Source of the DNA: Devosia sp. SD17-2
GTDB taxonomy: Bacteria; Pseudomonadota; Alphaproteobacteria; Rhizobiales; Devosiaceae
Assembly (NCBI RefSeq): GCF_029201565.1
Contig: NZ_CP104002.1
Span: 885,001-949,000, forward strand
Reading direction: 5' to 3'
DNA: 64,000 bases
The translations under genes and the position numbers were made by a program. The notes beneath the pieces were generated by a model, which was not told where the DNA came from, ran no database searches, and saw only the letters and a list, made by a program, of their open reading frames with translations. Positions 37,560 to 46,782 of the stretch are shown piece after piece (within the stretch, counting starts at the first letter, position 1; the number at the start of each line of letters is the position of its first letter).

Positions 37560-37968
37560 TCACTCGTCAATGAGGTCCGGGTTTTCCGATAAGCGCTCCA
37601 GCCATTTCAACCTTTCCCAAGTGATCCTCAGATGGCAGTCGAGAAAGGCCCCCATTCGAAAAGCTGCCTGAGCCAGCAGCGGCAGCTTCCGCCTGGCATG
37701 TGCTGGCGCGGTATGCAGCCCATTCTTCATGGGCGACATGGAGCTTGGTTTCCAATTCAGAATTGACGGATGGTAACAGCTTATCCTGCAAAATCTCTAA
37801 GGCCGCGTCTGCCTCGTCGACTGCAACGGCCAGGCAGTCGAGCATGGCAACGGTGACACCGTCGGTTGCTGCCATGCAGCGATCATGTTGATCTTGGAGA
37901 GCCAAGACTGTTGCTGACTGCGTAAGCCACCAGGCCACGATAAACACTGATACTGTTCGTTTTAGCAT
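37560..37968 (-). pseudogene. DUF1311/LprI-like secreted protein, frameshifted at G5
   Basis: Signal peptide (LKRTVSVFIVAWWLTQSATV, cut near LALQ), then the DUF1311 pattern: HDRCMAATDGVTVAMLDCLA, WAAYRASTCQAEAAA. At the run GGGGG in ATGGGGGCC (minus strand, near 37648) the frame shifts. Removing one G restores GAFLDCHLRITWERLKWLER with the last conserved Cys and a stop at 37560. LprI relatives inhibit host lysozyme, but the role here is open. May be a sequencing error. Confidence 0.65.
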
Positions 37969-38000
37969 TTTGGCCCTCGTCACAGTGTTCTGTCTCGCTG

Positions 38001-38543
38001 TCACTCCGGACAGCGACCGTAGATTTCGACGCGCTGCGGTTCTGCCATCGCAAGAAGATCAGGCGTGATGCGGTAGAGGTTGACGAGACTGCTCATGCCA
38101 TCAAGTGTGCGGGCACGCATTTCCAGGCCTCTTTCCCCCTCGATTGTATCTAATTTGAAGGCAGCAAAAACGGCTGCTGGATCGAAGCTGCGGTGAAATT
38201 GCGCCCCGCCGATCCAGTCGAACCTGTAAACAATTTCTCCGCCTGAATTCGCAGCGACCATCTCTAAACTGGCTTCGTCTAGTTTGGTGAGTGTGGCCCC
38301 TCGGACTGTGTCATTGCCGCAAAACCGCTCGATGTAGCTGCCGATAAGGCCCGGATCTGGCTGCGCCCCATTCAGGTTTGAAAGAGTGGTGAGTGGCAAC
38401 CATTCTCCTTCAATGTCATCAACAACGTTGAGAGGGCTTACCTGACCAAAAATCCGGTTGGCCTCGGCGAAGTCTACGTCAATCTGAGCGTGGGCCGGGC
38501 CAGCAATGACAATGGCCAATGTTAAGACGAGCGTGAAGCGCAT
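38001..38543 (-). CDS. Secreted protein of unknown function
   Basis: 180 aa. A clear Sec signal ends AGPAHAQ (cleavage after residue ~19), giving a periplasmic protein of about 160 aa with two cysteines (FCGND and GRCPE) that could form a disulfide. No family recognised. It shares the strand of the HEAT-repeat and LprI-like genes; the 3' end is 32 nt from the start of the LprI-like gene. Confidence 0.65.
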   Translation of the reverse strand: MRFTLVLTLAIVIAGPAHAQIDVDFAEANRIFGQVSPLNVVDDIEGEWLPLTTLSNLNGAQPDPGLIGSYIERFCGNDTVRGATLTKLDEASLEMVAANSGGEIVYRFDWIGGAQFHRSFDPAAVFAAFKLDTIEGERGLEMRARTLDGMSSLVNLYRITPDLLAMAEPQRVEIYGRCPE

Positions 38544-38624
38544 AAACGATCCTCTAGCGTGTTTGAAAGTGGGACGCCTGCCAGCGAGAAGAGCTTGGTC
38601 GAAACGGGCCAGTTATTTTGATTT

Positions 38625-39236
38625 TCAGTCCACTACGGGCGGATGCGCGAATCTCATCAAGGAGCGCGCAGCGAACCTGAGACGTTCATTGTCGTCATCC
38701 AGGAACCTGGAAACAGCCTCATAAATTTCAGGAAAGCCGCCGGCTTCGGCGAAAGGCGCTATAGTATGGAGTGCCTGATAACGAACATCCACACTGGGAT
38801 CATCAAACATGGCGATGATGACCGGGATGAAGGCCGGGTCTTCGCTGCGGCGAAAGACCTCCAGCGCTTCCTTGCGAACCGGAATAGTTGGTGACGCGAG
38901 ACCGGCATGCGCGGTTTGGAGGATTATCGCCCGATGTTCGCCGCTGTGAGGCAGAAGGTGGGCGAGGAGTACGAGCACGTCATCCTGAATTTCCGGATTG
39001 GCTCGAGCGAAGGCGTCAACCAATGCCGGGATTGCGGTGATATCGGCATCATCAGGCGCGTGTTGAAGCAGTCTCAGCCGCTGCGCGTTGACATCACCTG
39101 CAAAATTTTTGGCATCGACGGACGGGCTGGTCGCCGTAGCCGCCAGCGATGTCAAAGATTGTTCACCGGCAGACGGCGCCGAAACTGCCAGAGTAAAAAT
39201 CAGTGCGATCAGAGCAATTGTGTGGGTTTTTGGCAT
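38625..39236 (-). CDS. Secreted HEAT-repeat-like protein
   Basis: 203 aa. The start at 39236 has AAGGAGGTC 5 nt upstream. The signal peptide (HTIALIALIFTLAVSAPSAG) is followed by helical repeats of HEAT type: DITAIPALVDAFARANPEI, SPTIPVRKEALEVFRRS, DDPSVDVRYQALHTIAPFAE, DDDNERLRFAARSLMRFA. Probably a periplasmic protein-binding scaffold. Partner unknown. Confidence 0.7.
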   Translation of the reverse strand: MPKTHTIALIALIFTLAVSAPSAGEQSLTSLAATATSPSVDAKNFAGDVNAQRLRLLQHAPDDADITAIPALVDAFARANPEIQDDVLVLLAHLLPHSGEHRAIILQTAHAGLASPTIPVRKEALEVFRRSEDPAFIPVIIAMFDDPSVDVRYQALHTIAPFAEAGGFPEIYEAVSRFLDDDNERLRFAARSLMRFAHPPVVD

Positions 39237-39265
39237 TTGAGACCTCCTTGGATTCAACGCAGTGA

Positions 39266-39774
39266 TTAGGGCGTGCTCCAGGCGCCAAAAGGCGCGGGGT
39301 GAGTTGGGCTGGTCAGGCAGGGCGTGCCAAAATAGCCCACGATGTATCGGGTCGGACCGGCATCGAAGCCGGAATCGAGGGAATAGGTATTGCCGGTGAT
39401 GGGCTCAATTGCCGCGATATTGACGCCGCCATTTTCAAGGTCGCGATCCCGGGTGATCCTCCAGTTGCTGGCCGCCCAATGCGTGCGAAGAGCGGATAGA
39501 GTTTTGCCTGCATTCTCGGCTCTCGCCACACCACGCCAGCCGACGCGGACGTAATAGATTGCGCAGAAAACTCGCCGGCCTTGCCCTGGCAGCGATTGAT
39601 GCGAACCGAGAATGCTTCCGTTTCGACATCCAGTTCAGCGACAAATCTGCTTACGGCCGATGAAAAGGCGCTTGCGGCCTCATTGGGAGCAGCGACTTGC
39701 AGGGCCTGCGCTGGTGACACGGCTTGCAGAATGGCGGTCGACAAAAGCATGCTGACTATGGTTGGTTTCCGCAT
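39266..39774 (-). pseudogene. Secreted protein of unknown function, frameshifted
   Basis: The first frame has a signal peptide (SMLLSTAILQAVSPAQALQ) and continues to about QGKAGEFSAQSI. From near 39560 the coding signal is in another frame (RAENAGKTLSALRTHWAASN, then NIAAIEPITGNTYSLDSGFD) to the stop at 39266. The join lies close to TTTTCTGCGC. A whole protein of about 170 aa is implied. Family unknown. Confidence 0.5.
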
Positions 39775-39941
39775 CGTGCCGCCTCACTGATCCAACTGGC
39801 CTCCGATGATGAGACGCGTGAGGTCGGCCAAACCTTGGTCGATAAAAAGCGTTGGCCACGCCGAGGTTTTTAATCCTGCTGGCGTCAAAAGGAGGTGTTG
39901 CGCTTCCTTTGGAATGGTTGAGGAAATCCAGCGGACATGGG

Positions 39942-40268
39942 TTAGCTCGCTGACAGCTGCAAATATTCCTGGAGCTGGACGAAGGCATAGGCCATCGCGC
40001 CTGCAAAAAGCACCAGACTGACCCAGATCAGTTGAAGAAAGACGCGTTGCAGGGTCCAGCGGCGCCAGCGACAGATACCCCAGGCAATGATGAGAAGCTG
40101 GTAGCTCGCCGGATAGAGAAATAGCGCCGCGAGGCCGATTGTATAGCCGTGCGATCCGGCATCGCCCTGGATTGCCGATGCGCCCATGATCCACGGCAGC
40201 AAAAACAGTGCAGCCGCGATAGCGATGATCAGAGGAATGCCGTGAACAATCAAACCACGCCAGATCAT
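39942..40268 (-). CDS. Small membrane protein, unknown function
   Basis: 108 aa with three predicted membrane helices (IPLIIAIAAALFLLPWIMG; YTIGLAALFLYPASYQLLII; FLQLIWVSLVLFAGAMAYAF). No family recognised. It is the most upstream minus-strand gene of this sub-block; a ~245-nt intergenic region separates it from the divergent secreted protein gene at 40515. Confidence 0.55.
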   Translation of the reverse strand: MIWRGLIVHGIPLIIAIAAALFLLPWIMGASAIQGDAGSHGYTIGLAALFLYPASYQLLIIAWGICRWRRWTLQRVFLQLIWVSLVLFAGAMAYAFVQLQEYLQLSAS

Positions 40269-40514
40269 ACTGCACCTACCAGCATCGAACGCTCTGTTGT
40301 CACCGCTCCGCTTTGCGTGATCAACGCTCCACCTGAATAATTCTGATATTTAGACGCCGGAGGCATCGCAAGGTTTGGTCTGGCGGTGCAACATATGTTC
40401 GTCAGGGAGCCCTACGACCGGCAAGGAAAGGAAAGGAATTTCGTCATTCTGCCAAGGTCGGCTCCGTCAGCATCGTCTCATCTTCAGAAACATGATTATG
40501 CTGAGGAGAATACG

Positions 40515-41312
40515 ATGCGCACCCAACGGAACGTCCAAGCCACAGGTGGCGCCTTTTTGGCAACGATGCTGCTCATGTCGTCCTCGGCGATGGCAAATGA
40601 AAATTCTACGGCAGAATTGACCCGGAATTTGCGGGCGGTGGAGAGCCTCTCGGCTCTTGGGGAACAGCTTAAAGGCCTGGTCCTGGCAGAATTCGGGTTT
40701 AGCGCCGACGATATCCGTTATTGGTCGGACGCCGTCGATGATGCATTTGACCCGGCATTGCTGGAGGCTGATTTCACTGAGGCGCTGGACGAGCGCCTTC
40801 CCGAGGCTATTGCTGAAGCCGCATTGACCTTTGACCAATCTCCTCTCGGGCAGAGGGCTTATGAACTGGTCGCCAAGTCTCATCCCCTCGAAGAGGAAGC
40901 TGCCATTGCGGGCGGGCGGGATTACCTGGAAAATGCGCCGGAAGACGGTCTGGCCCTCGTGACCGGCATTTACGAGTCACAGTTCGGCTCGGCGCGAGCC
41001 AACCTCACCATGGACATCTACTACCGCGCGATGGCGATTGCGGCGGAGCCGGTCATCGGGGAAGCTGGGGCGGAAGAATGGGTCGCCAGCGCCCAGTATT
41101 TACGAGACGTATATGTCGAAAACTATTTCAGCGTAACAGCGGGTATTTTCGGCGCATTGGAAAACGACGAATTGACCGAGCTGGCAGCCGCGCTCGACAC
41201 CCCTGAAATGATCGCCTATGGCGAATTGTCCACCGAGGTAATGGGCGAGACCATGCATGCTGCCATTGATCGTCTGGAGGTCACTTATGCCGATGTGCGG
41301 GCGGGCAATTGA
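40515..41312 (+). CDS. Secreted DUF2059-like protein
   Basis: 265 aa. A signal peptide ends SSSAMANE. The mature protein is almost all helical and acidic, with the pattern AELTRNLRAVESLSALGEQL and a C-terminal YGELSTEVMGETMHAAIDRL, similar in style to periplasmic DUF2059 proteins. ATG 40515 follows GAGGAG at good spacing; an upstream frame start is ignored. It leads a three-gene run with the YezG-like and DUF3137 genes. Confidence 0.62.
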   Translation: MRTQRNVQATGGAFLATMLLMSSSAMANENSTAELTRNLRAVESLSALGEQLKGLVLAEFGFSADDIRYWSDAVDDAFDPALLEADFTEALDERLPEAIAEAALTFDQSPLGQRAYELVAKSHPLEEEAAIAGGRDYLENAPEDGLALVTGIYESQFGSARANLTMDIYYRAMAIAAEPVIGEAGAEEWVASAQYLRDVYVENYFSVTAGIFGALENDELTELAAALDTPEMIAYGELSTEVMGETMHAAIDRLEVTYADVRAGN

Positions 41313-41425
41313 CCCCAATTATCGGTGCTTGCCTGATGTTGGTGGGCATGACCGCGCCAGCCTTGCCCATAACGACGCATGCGGACGATCGATCAAACTA
41401 CGCCTCTGCACGGAGTGAACCGAAA

Positions 41426-41899
41426 ATGTTCAATGGCCTGTTTTCCAAGTTTGGCAAAAGTCAGCCGCTTCCAGACCTCATCGCCCTCCAAAGCGATGCC
41501 GTGCGCAGTATCGTCGGCGACATCACCGATTTGCAGGAGGGCGAATGGGAGGACCGGGATTGGGTTTATCTTGCGATCAATCATGAAGTGCTGATCGAAG
41601 ATGGACGCCGTTCCAGCAGTCAGGCGTCGGTATTGGCACATAGGCCCGGGGCTGATCTGGAAGATCTCGACTTTCGGCTGAGCTGGGAGAGTAAAGGGAA
41701 ATTGCTGGCCCTGCGCGATGCCATGGCTAAACCCGGCGAAGATCCCTGGACCATACTTGATCTGACGGTGGAGCGCAGTGGGCAGTTCAACTTCACGTTC
41801 GGTTACGGACCGCCGCCGCGCATCAATGGCAATCTGTTGCACAGTCCATTGAGCGGGCTGCTCGAACGCTATCTCGCTGAGAAGGAAGCCAAGCAATAG
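41426..41899 (+). CDS. YezG/DUF600-like cytoplasmic protein
   Basis: 157 aa, soluble. The segment WDLAINHEVLIEDG-like (DWVYLAINHEVLIEDGRRSS), then SWESKGKLLALRDAMAKPGE, DPWTILDLTVERSGQFNFTF recalls the YezG/DUF600 immunity fold (antitoxin for YeeF-type nuclease toxins). No toxin gene is visible beside it. The start is uncertain: ATG 41426 has GGAG about 10 nt upstream; a possible ATG at 41336 would add a signal-like stretch. Confidence 0.5.
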   Translation: MFNGLFSKFGKSQPLPDLIALQSDAVRSIVGDITDLQEGEWEDRDWVYLAINHEVLIEDGRRSSSQASVLAHRPGADLEDLDFRLSWESKGKLLALRDAMAKPGEDPWTILDLTVERSGQFNFTFGYGPPPRINGNLLHSPLSGLLERYLAEKEAKQ

Positions 41900-41910
41900 T
41901 CGAGCCGGAC

Positions 41911-42840
41911 ATGAACTCACCGCAAGCTGAGAGCGACGCTTTGGCCAGCGGCCTCAAGCGCGCCGAAATCGAAGAATTGTTGCGCCATACCGAACCCATG
42001 CGGCTGGCAGCTCTTACAGCCAGCCTCAATCTGAGTGCCGGAGCGGCACTGACAATCCTTGGATCGATCCTGTCGGGTGGCAGTATTCTTTTCAGTTTTG
42101 TTGCCGCCATTGCAGCCGGCTCAATCTGGCAGGTCTCCAACCGGCTTTGGCGCGATCAGGCCATTGCGGCTGTCGCTCCGGCCATCGGCGGGCCTTGGGG
42201 GCAAAGCAGCTTTGCCAGTGGCTGGGATGCGGTGGAGATCGAAACCCGGATCGGCGAAATATTCGACAATGAGGGTGCACGCTTCACCGCATGGCAGAGC
42301 CATGGCCGTTATCGCGACATCGGCTACCGTCTGAACGAGGCGACGATCTGGCGCCGGCGGCGCAATAATCAACCGCGGGAAGTCGTGCACCTCATGCGGG
42401 TGGAAATAGAAGTGCCGCATTCCTTTGCAGGCAGTGTCGAGCTGCTCCCCCAATCTGGCTTCATGGGCAAGATCGACGATGTTGTACGGCAATTCTCAGG
42501 AGAAACCGGCCGGCGGCAAGCGATTGACCCTGCGTTCGATGCGGTGTTCGACACACATGTTGACGGCGGTGCGCCAGTGCAGGAATTGCTGACGCCGAAT
42601 TTTCGTCGCGCCATGCTGGCTTTGGCAGCTCGGCATCCGCGCATGTATCTGACGGCACGTTTCGAGCGCGGCTGGTTCAGCCTTCGCCTGCCCATTCCTC
42701 ATCTGGTGTTTGCCTCGGCGGGCCTACTCAAGCCCATGCCGGATATGGCGGACGACACGGACTCCCTCTGGTGGGATTTGACCGTACCGCATCGACTGAT
42801 CGACGGGCTCAAGGGCGACCATGATGGTCCACTGCGCTGA
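41911..42840 (+). CDS. DUF3137-family membrane protein
   Basis: 309 aa. Two membrane helices near residues 38-75 (LNLSAGAALTILGSILSGG and ILFSFVAAIAAGSIW). The large C-terminal domain has the DUF3137 flavour: ARFTAWQSHGRYRDIGYRLN, VHLMRVEIEVPHSFAGSVEL, FDAVFDTHVDG, RMYLTARFERGWFSLRLP. It follows the YezG-like gene by 11 nt, so it is likely co-transcribed. Function of the family is unknown. Confidence 0.7.
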   Translation: MNSPQAESDALASGLKRAEIEELLRHTEPMRLAALTASLNLSAGAALTILGSILSGGSILFSFVAAIAAGSIWQVSNRLWRDQAIAAVAPAIGGPWGQSSFASGWDAVEIETRIGEIFDNEGARFTAWQSHGRYRDIGYRLNEATIWRRRRNNQPREVVHLMRVEIEVPHSFAGSVELLPQSGFMGKIDDVVRQFSGETGRRQAIDPAFDAVFDTHVDGGAPVQELLTPNFRRAMLALAARHPRMYLTARFERGWFSLRLPIPHLVFASAGLLKPMPDMADDTDSLWWDLTVPHRLIDGLKGDHDGPLR

Positions 42841-42852
42841 GGCGCAGTGGGT

Positions 42853-43617
42853 TCACTTTGCGTCGAGGCGTCGCTCAACCTCAGCTCTGTCTGCGGCATC
42901 GGACACCAGAGTAGAAAGCTCCGGATCGCGACCATATACGCCGTCCGTCTGGGCATAAATCCGCCAGAACCGAACATCTCCCACCCTGAAGTGAATAGCG
43001 ATCAGTTCGCCTTCCAATTGAGTGGCGGCCAGAATTTCAATCTGTTCGCCGGGCATGACGTTCTGGGCGTCAAGCATCCTATCGCCGGAAATGTCCGGCA
43101 GATAAATCTCCAGCGCCTCGGCGTCGAGCCGCAATTCCAGAAGGATATGGTCGCCTTGATAGCTTGAGACGACCTGAGGCAAAGCTTCACTGATCGGCTG
43201 CTCGCCGCCCTGAGGCAGTGTCATGCCCATGCGGCTGCCTGCATTGTTGTCGGGCGGCGTTTCGGCCAGTTGTTCATCCCCGCGTGAAAATGTCGGCGCC
43301 TCGTCCGACATTGGCGGCTGGGCGATTGGCCGGTCAGCGACAAGCTCCCGGTCTGCCGTGCCGACCGAAGGGCCAAGGCCAGGGACAATTGCGACGACCA
43401 CAGCAGCGGCGAGGGCCACGGCGCCCACCGGCGCCAGCCAGTTTCTGGATTGTCTTGCCCAGTCGAGAAATGATGCCGGACCTGCACGTTCGGTCCGGTC
43501 TTTGCGATTGGCAAAGGCCTCGCGGCTCTGCGCGATGGTTGCGTTCATGATCGCCGGATCAGGCTCCGGGTCCACGAAGCGAGGTAGCAGCTCGAAGGGG
43601 TCTCGGTCCTGGGTCAT
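42853..43617 (-). CDS. Anti-sigma-factor-like membrane protein
   Basis: 254 aa, one membrane helix (LAPVGAVALAAAVVVAIVPG, about residues 60-80), an N-terminal cytoplasmic part with no zinc motif (HxxxCxxC absent) and a periplasmic beta-rich domain (ILLELRLDAEALEIYLPDIS, AIHFRVGDVRFWRIYAQTDG). It overlaps the sigma gene stop as ATGA, the classic sigma/anti-sigma layout. The role is inferred from topology and position. Confidence 0.65.
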   Translation of the reverse strand: MTQDRDPFELLPRFVDPEPDPAIMNATIAQSREAFANRKDRTERAGPASFLDWARQSRNWLAPVGAVALAAAVVVAIVPGLGPSVGTADRELVADRPIAQPPMSDEAPTFSRGDEQLAETPPDNNAGSRMGMTLPQGGEQPISEALPQVVSSYQGDHILLELRLDAEALEIYLPDISGDRMLDAQNVMPGEQIEILAATQLEGELIAIHFRVGDVRFWRIYAQTDGVYGRDPELSTLVSDAADRAEVERRLDAK

Positions 43618-44165
43618 AGCAAGTCCTTCAACGACTTGCGCGCATTATGGATATGCCAGGATACGGTCACTTCCTTGCAGCCCATGATCACGGCGGCTTC
43701 CGCCTGAGAAAGTTGCTCGCCAAAGACGAGCAGCACGGCGTCGCGCTGCTTTTCCGGCAATTGACGCACTATACGCCAGATATCATTGACGCGCAGTTGG
43801 TCTTCCTGATCCGGGGCGGTCTCATCTTGCGCCACCATCGCCACGGCATGGATATGCTTGCCTTGCCTCGTGTGGCTGCGTTGCAGATCACGAACGGCGT
43901 TGAGCGTTATGCTGTAGAGCCAACTGGTAAATTTCGAGCGCCCGTCAAATCGGGTGATGGCATCGGCTAGACGCATGCAGACTGACTGGGTGACATCTTC
44001 CGCATCGCTCTTGTGACCGAGCCAGCGGAACGCAGTCTTGTAGATGAAGCGATAATGCTCCGAAATTAGCCGCTCGAAAGCGCGCGCGTCGCCCGCTTTG
44101 ACCCGTCCAATAAGGCGTTCGGTCGTATTGGATGGTTCGGAATGGTCCCCGTCAACAAGTCTCAC
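43614..44165 (-). CDS. ECF-type RNA polymerase sigma factor
   Basis: 183 aa from GTG 44165. Sigma-2: AFERLISEHYRFIYKTAFRW, DAEDVTQSVCMRLADAITRF, KFTSWLYSITLNAVRDLQRS. Sigma-4: VRQLPEKQRDAVLLVFGEQL, AEAAVIMGCKEVTVSWHIHN. It should direct transcription in response to an envelope signal, with the adjacent membrane protein as its inhibitor. A longer frame to ATG 44279 is possible but adds an unrelated 38 residues. Part of a six-gene run with secreted proteins. Confidence 0.88.
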   Translation of the reverse strand: MRLVDGDHSEPSNTTERLIGRVKAGDARAFERLISEHYRFIYKTAFRWLGHKSDAEDVTQSVCMRLADAITRFDGRSKFTSWLYSITLNAVRDLQRSHTRQGKHIHAVAMVAQDETAPDQEDQLRVNDIWRIVRQLPEKQRDAVLLVFGEQLSQAEAAVIMGCKEVTVSWHIHNARKSLKDLL

Positions 44166-44278
44166 CCTGCCAAAGTCTCCCCATTCACCCAGAGCCAGAA
44201 TGCCTGAAAAGCGAAATGGTTGTGGCAAAAATGAGATTTTGTTGTGCGGTGCGAGATATTTGGCGGCGGCAAGCAGCA

Positions 44279-45184
44279 TTATTGCACCTGCGGACTGATT
44301 ACGAATTTATCGATCAGGACATTCCCATTGCTCTTCCGAATGTTGAAAATGGCCGCATTATCCCATGACCAGGCGGCGTTGGACGAAATTGCGTAATCGA
44401 GCGAAGCTGTCACCGAAGCGATTTCTGCGCCGGTCAGGCCATCCCAAATCCTGAAGCCGTCGCCGACCACTTTTCGTCCCGGAAAGCTGGACATGAGCGC
44501 CACGCGCGACTGGTCCGGAGAGATCACAAGACGCGGTGCGAAAACATCGCTTCGTTCTTCTCTTGTCGCCAGTGTCACGACACGGCCGTCATCGGGTTCA
44601 ATCAGTACAAGGTTTTGCGCGTCGTCTTGCTCGATCACGGTGCGCCCCTGAGACGCCACCATTGCAAACGGCGTGAAGGTGACATCGGGCCTCGGATCAC
44701 CGGGAAAGATTCTTGGAAACGCCTCCCACTCATCCACAAGGCCGAGTTGTGTGCCGTCGACGGTAGAGATGATCGCTGCTGCCGAGCCGCCCTCGGCACA
44801 GTCCCGTTTGGTCGTGCAGCTCAAAAGCGCTCTCTGACCATCTGCGGAGAAGACCGCATGGTCGAACTCCTGTGCCATGGGCAGCGGGAAACGTTCGATT
44901 TCGCGTCGGCTGTCGAGATCGATCCGGACGAGCACAGGGCCGCTCCAACCTTCATTTTGCTCCAGCTGCCATCCGATCAGGCTCGCCTGTCCGTCGGCTC
45001 CAACTGGGCTCATCGTGTCGCGAAACAAAGGGGAGAAATTGGCGACTTCGAGCGTGTCGACACAGCCCGATGCTCCCCAGAGGCGGTCGAGCGGTTGACA
45101 TGTATTGGTCGCCCAGGATGTGAACCAGTATGAGCCGCCTGCGAGAACAGCGAGGGCGAGCGCGGCGGTGATCATGTGCCTCAT
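44279..45184 (-). CDS. Membrane-anchored periplasmic beta-propeller-like protein
   Basis: 301 aa. An uncleaved signal/anchor (ITAALALAVLAGGSYWFTSW) precedes a domain with several WD/YVTN-like blade strands: LVRIDLDSRREIERFPLPMA, DHAVFSADGQRALLSC, RLVISPDQSRVALMSSFPG, RIWDGLTGAEIASVTASLD. Possibly a sensor or scaffold. Overlaps the upstream gene as ATGA. Confidence 0.62.
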   Translation of the reverse strand: MRHMITAALALAVLAGGSYWFTSWATNTCQPLDRLWGASGCVDTLEVANFSPLFRDTMSPVGADGQASLIGWQLEQNEGWSGPVLVRIDLDSRREIERFPLPMAQEFDHAVFSADGQRALLSCTTKRDCAEGGSAAAIISTVDGTQLGLVDEWEAFPRIFPGDPRPDVTFTPFAMVASQGRTVIEQDDAQNLVLIEPDDGRVVTLATREERSDVFAPRLVISPDQSRVALMSSFPGRKVVGDGFRIWDGLTGAEIASVTASLDYAISSNAAWSWDNAAIFNIRKSNGNVLIDKFVISPQVQ

Positions 45185-46782
45185 TGGTCATCCTTTCGCA
45201 GCCAATGGACCTGACCGTTGATAATGATCTCCTCCGGCTGGTTGGAATCCTGTCCTTCGATCAGCGCAACAAAGCGCCGCTCCTCACCGTCCGGGCCATC
45301 AATCAGCAGCGTGTAGCCGTCAAAGGCATAGCGCGAGCTGGCCACGTCGCTATCGCCGGTGACAATGATGTAGGAGGTGCCGAAATTGCCTGCCACGAAG
45401 CCGCCGCGCGTATGCACCAACTGACCGTCTGACGAGAAGGTGTAGTCGCGGTCGCGGCGGCGTCCGCCCATTCCGACATTAAGATAGTAATAGGCGCCAT
45501 CGAGTCGCTGACCCTGTGGCACCGGCATCAGTCGGCTGGCATTTGAGAGGTCGATCTCGTCGCCCGCATCGAGTCCCCCGGTCTGGGTAAGGGTCACATT
45601 TCCCCAGCTTTCGCGCCAGGAGAACCAGTGATCAGGCTCCCGCTGGCGGGATAGATCGACGTCGAGATCGGTGAAGGCAAAGTTCCACTCGTGACGATAG
45701 GCCGTGCCATCGCGCAGCAGGACATAAATGTCCTCATCGCGATCAGTGTAACCATTGCCGAAGCCATCGATGCGGTTGTTGAACTCCGCCGCGTACAGCA
45801 CGCGGTCGATGTCGCTCATGGCGATACCTTGGCCCGGACCGGCAAAGGCTTCCTCATATTCGGGTGGGCGCAGCATCAGCCCGGCGCTGTCATCAGATAG
45901 ACTGGCCAGTTCGGTCTCATCGGGATCATGAGTAAAGACGCGGCAGTCGTTAAGACTGATGACGCCGCCCTCGCGGTTGTCATTGAGCCAGCGGACATCC
46001 CCGACAATGATCCTTTCTTCACCAATGGCGTGGGCCATCTGGGCTTCGTTGTCGTCATCAGCGAAAGACCGGCAAGTCGCGTGAAATGACGATTGCTGGT
46101 CGCCGCGCCATTCGCGCAGCGTGTCGTCGTCGGTGACGCGACCATAAATGGCAAAGACCAGACGTTGCGACAGCCATTTCTCGGCGTGCTTTTCGCGCGC
46201 CGCACGCAGATCACGATCTGTGACGGCACCGGCCTTTGAGCCGATCTCATCCATTTTTTCAGCGAGTTGTGCCGAGAGCGAAGCCAAGGGGACGACTTGG
46301 ATCTCGTCGCTGACTGGCTCGACCGGAATTTCGGCCAAGGTGATGCCGAAATCGTCTGCATTGCGCAGGAGGTAGCTAATCGGGCGTTCGATATCGAAAA
46401 TCTCTGCACCCAGTTCATCCTTGAAATCCGTGCAGGTCGAGCGGTCTTCGCGAACATCTTTATCCACCTCCTCGCCTACGGTTTCAGCATGTTGCTCCAG
46501 ATCCGCGACCACACCCGGCAGCGGCTCCGCCGCGCCAGCCAGCAGCCGCTTATAGCCAGCCAGATCAACCCGATGCGCCCACCCGGCAAAAGCGTCGCGC
46601 CGCGACTGCGTACTGTCCAGGTCATGTGCGTCGCACGCCGTCATATAAGCCTCGGCCAGCGTAGCGCCTGAAGCTGCCTTGCTGAAAGCCTCCGAAAACG
46701 CGGTCGCATCATCGGCCGCAGCATAGCTCAGCGGCAGCGTACTTGCCGCGAGGATAAGGCCGAGCCGACGCATCAGGCGCAT
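45181..46782 (-). CDS. Large secreted protein of unknown function
   Basis: 533 aa with a Sec signal (LGLILAASTLPLSYAAADD). The N-terminal ~200 residues are helical; a middle domain has paired cysteines (TCRSFADDDN, NDCRVFTHD); the C-terminal ~180 residues are beta-rich with lipocalin-like strands (HEWNFAFTDLDVDLSRQR, YTFSSDGQLVHTRGGFVAGN, SRYAFDGYTLLIDGPDGEER). No family recognised. Central member of the sigma-factor operon by tight overlap on both sides. Confidence 0.65.
   Translation of the reverse strand: MRLMRRLGLILAASTLPLSYAAADDATAFSEAFSKAASGATLAEAYMTACDAHDLDSTQSRRDAFAGWAHRVDLAGYKRLLAGAAEPLPGVVADLEQHAETVGEEVDKDVREDRSTCTDFKDELGAEIFDIERPISYLLRNADDFGITLAEIPVEPVSDEIQVVPLASLSAQLAEKMDEIGSKAGAVTDRDLRAAREKHAEKWLSQRLVFAIYGRVTDDDTLREWRGDQQSSFHATCRSFADDDNEAQMAHAIGEERIIVGDVRWLNDNREGGVISLNDCRVFTHDPDETELASLSDDSAGLMLRPPEYEEAFAGPGQGIAMSDIDRVLYAAEFNNRIDGFGNGYTDRDEDIYVLLRDGTAYRHEWNFAFTDLDVDLSRQREPDHWFSWRESWGNVTLTQTGGLDAGDEIDLSNASRLMPVPQGQRLDGAYYYLNVGMGGRRRDRDYTFSSDGQLVHTRGGFVAGNFGTSYIIVTGDSDVASSRYAFDGYTLLIDGPDGEERRFVALIEGQDSNQPEEIIINGQVHWLRKDDQ

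Noticed and set aside
39784..40275. Minus-strand 163-codon frame overlapping the small membrane protein
   Set aside because: No signal or family; the neighbouring frame gives three clean membrane helices and is preferred.
41309..41425. TTG start giving a signal-like N-terminus to the YezG-like protein
   Set aside because: Overlaps the upstream stop with no ribosome site; the ATG at 41426 fits the family length better, though this is not certain.
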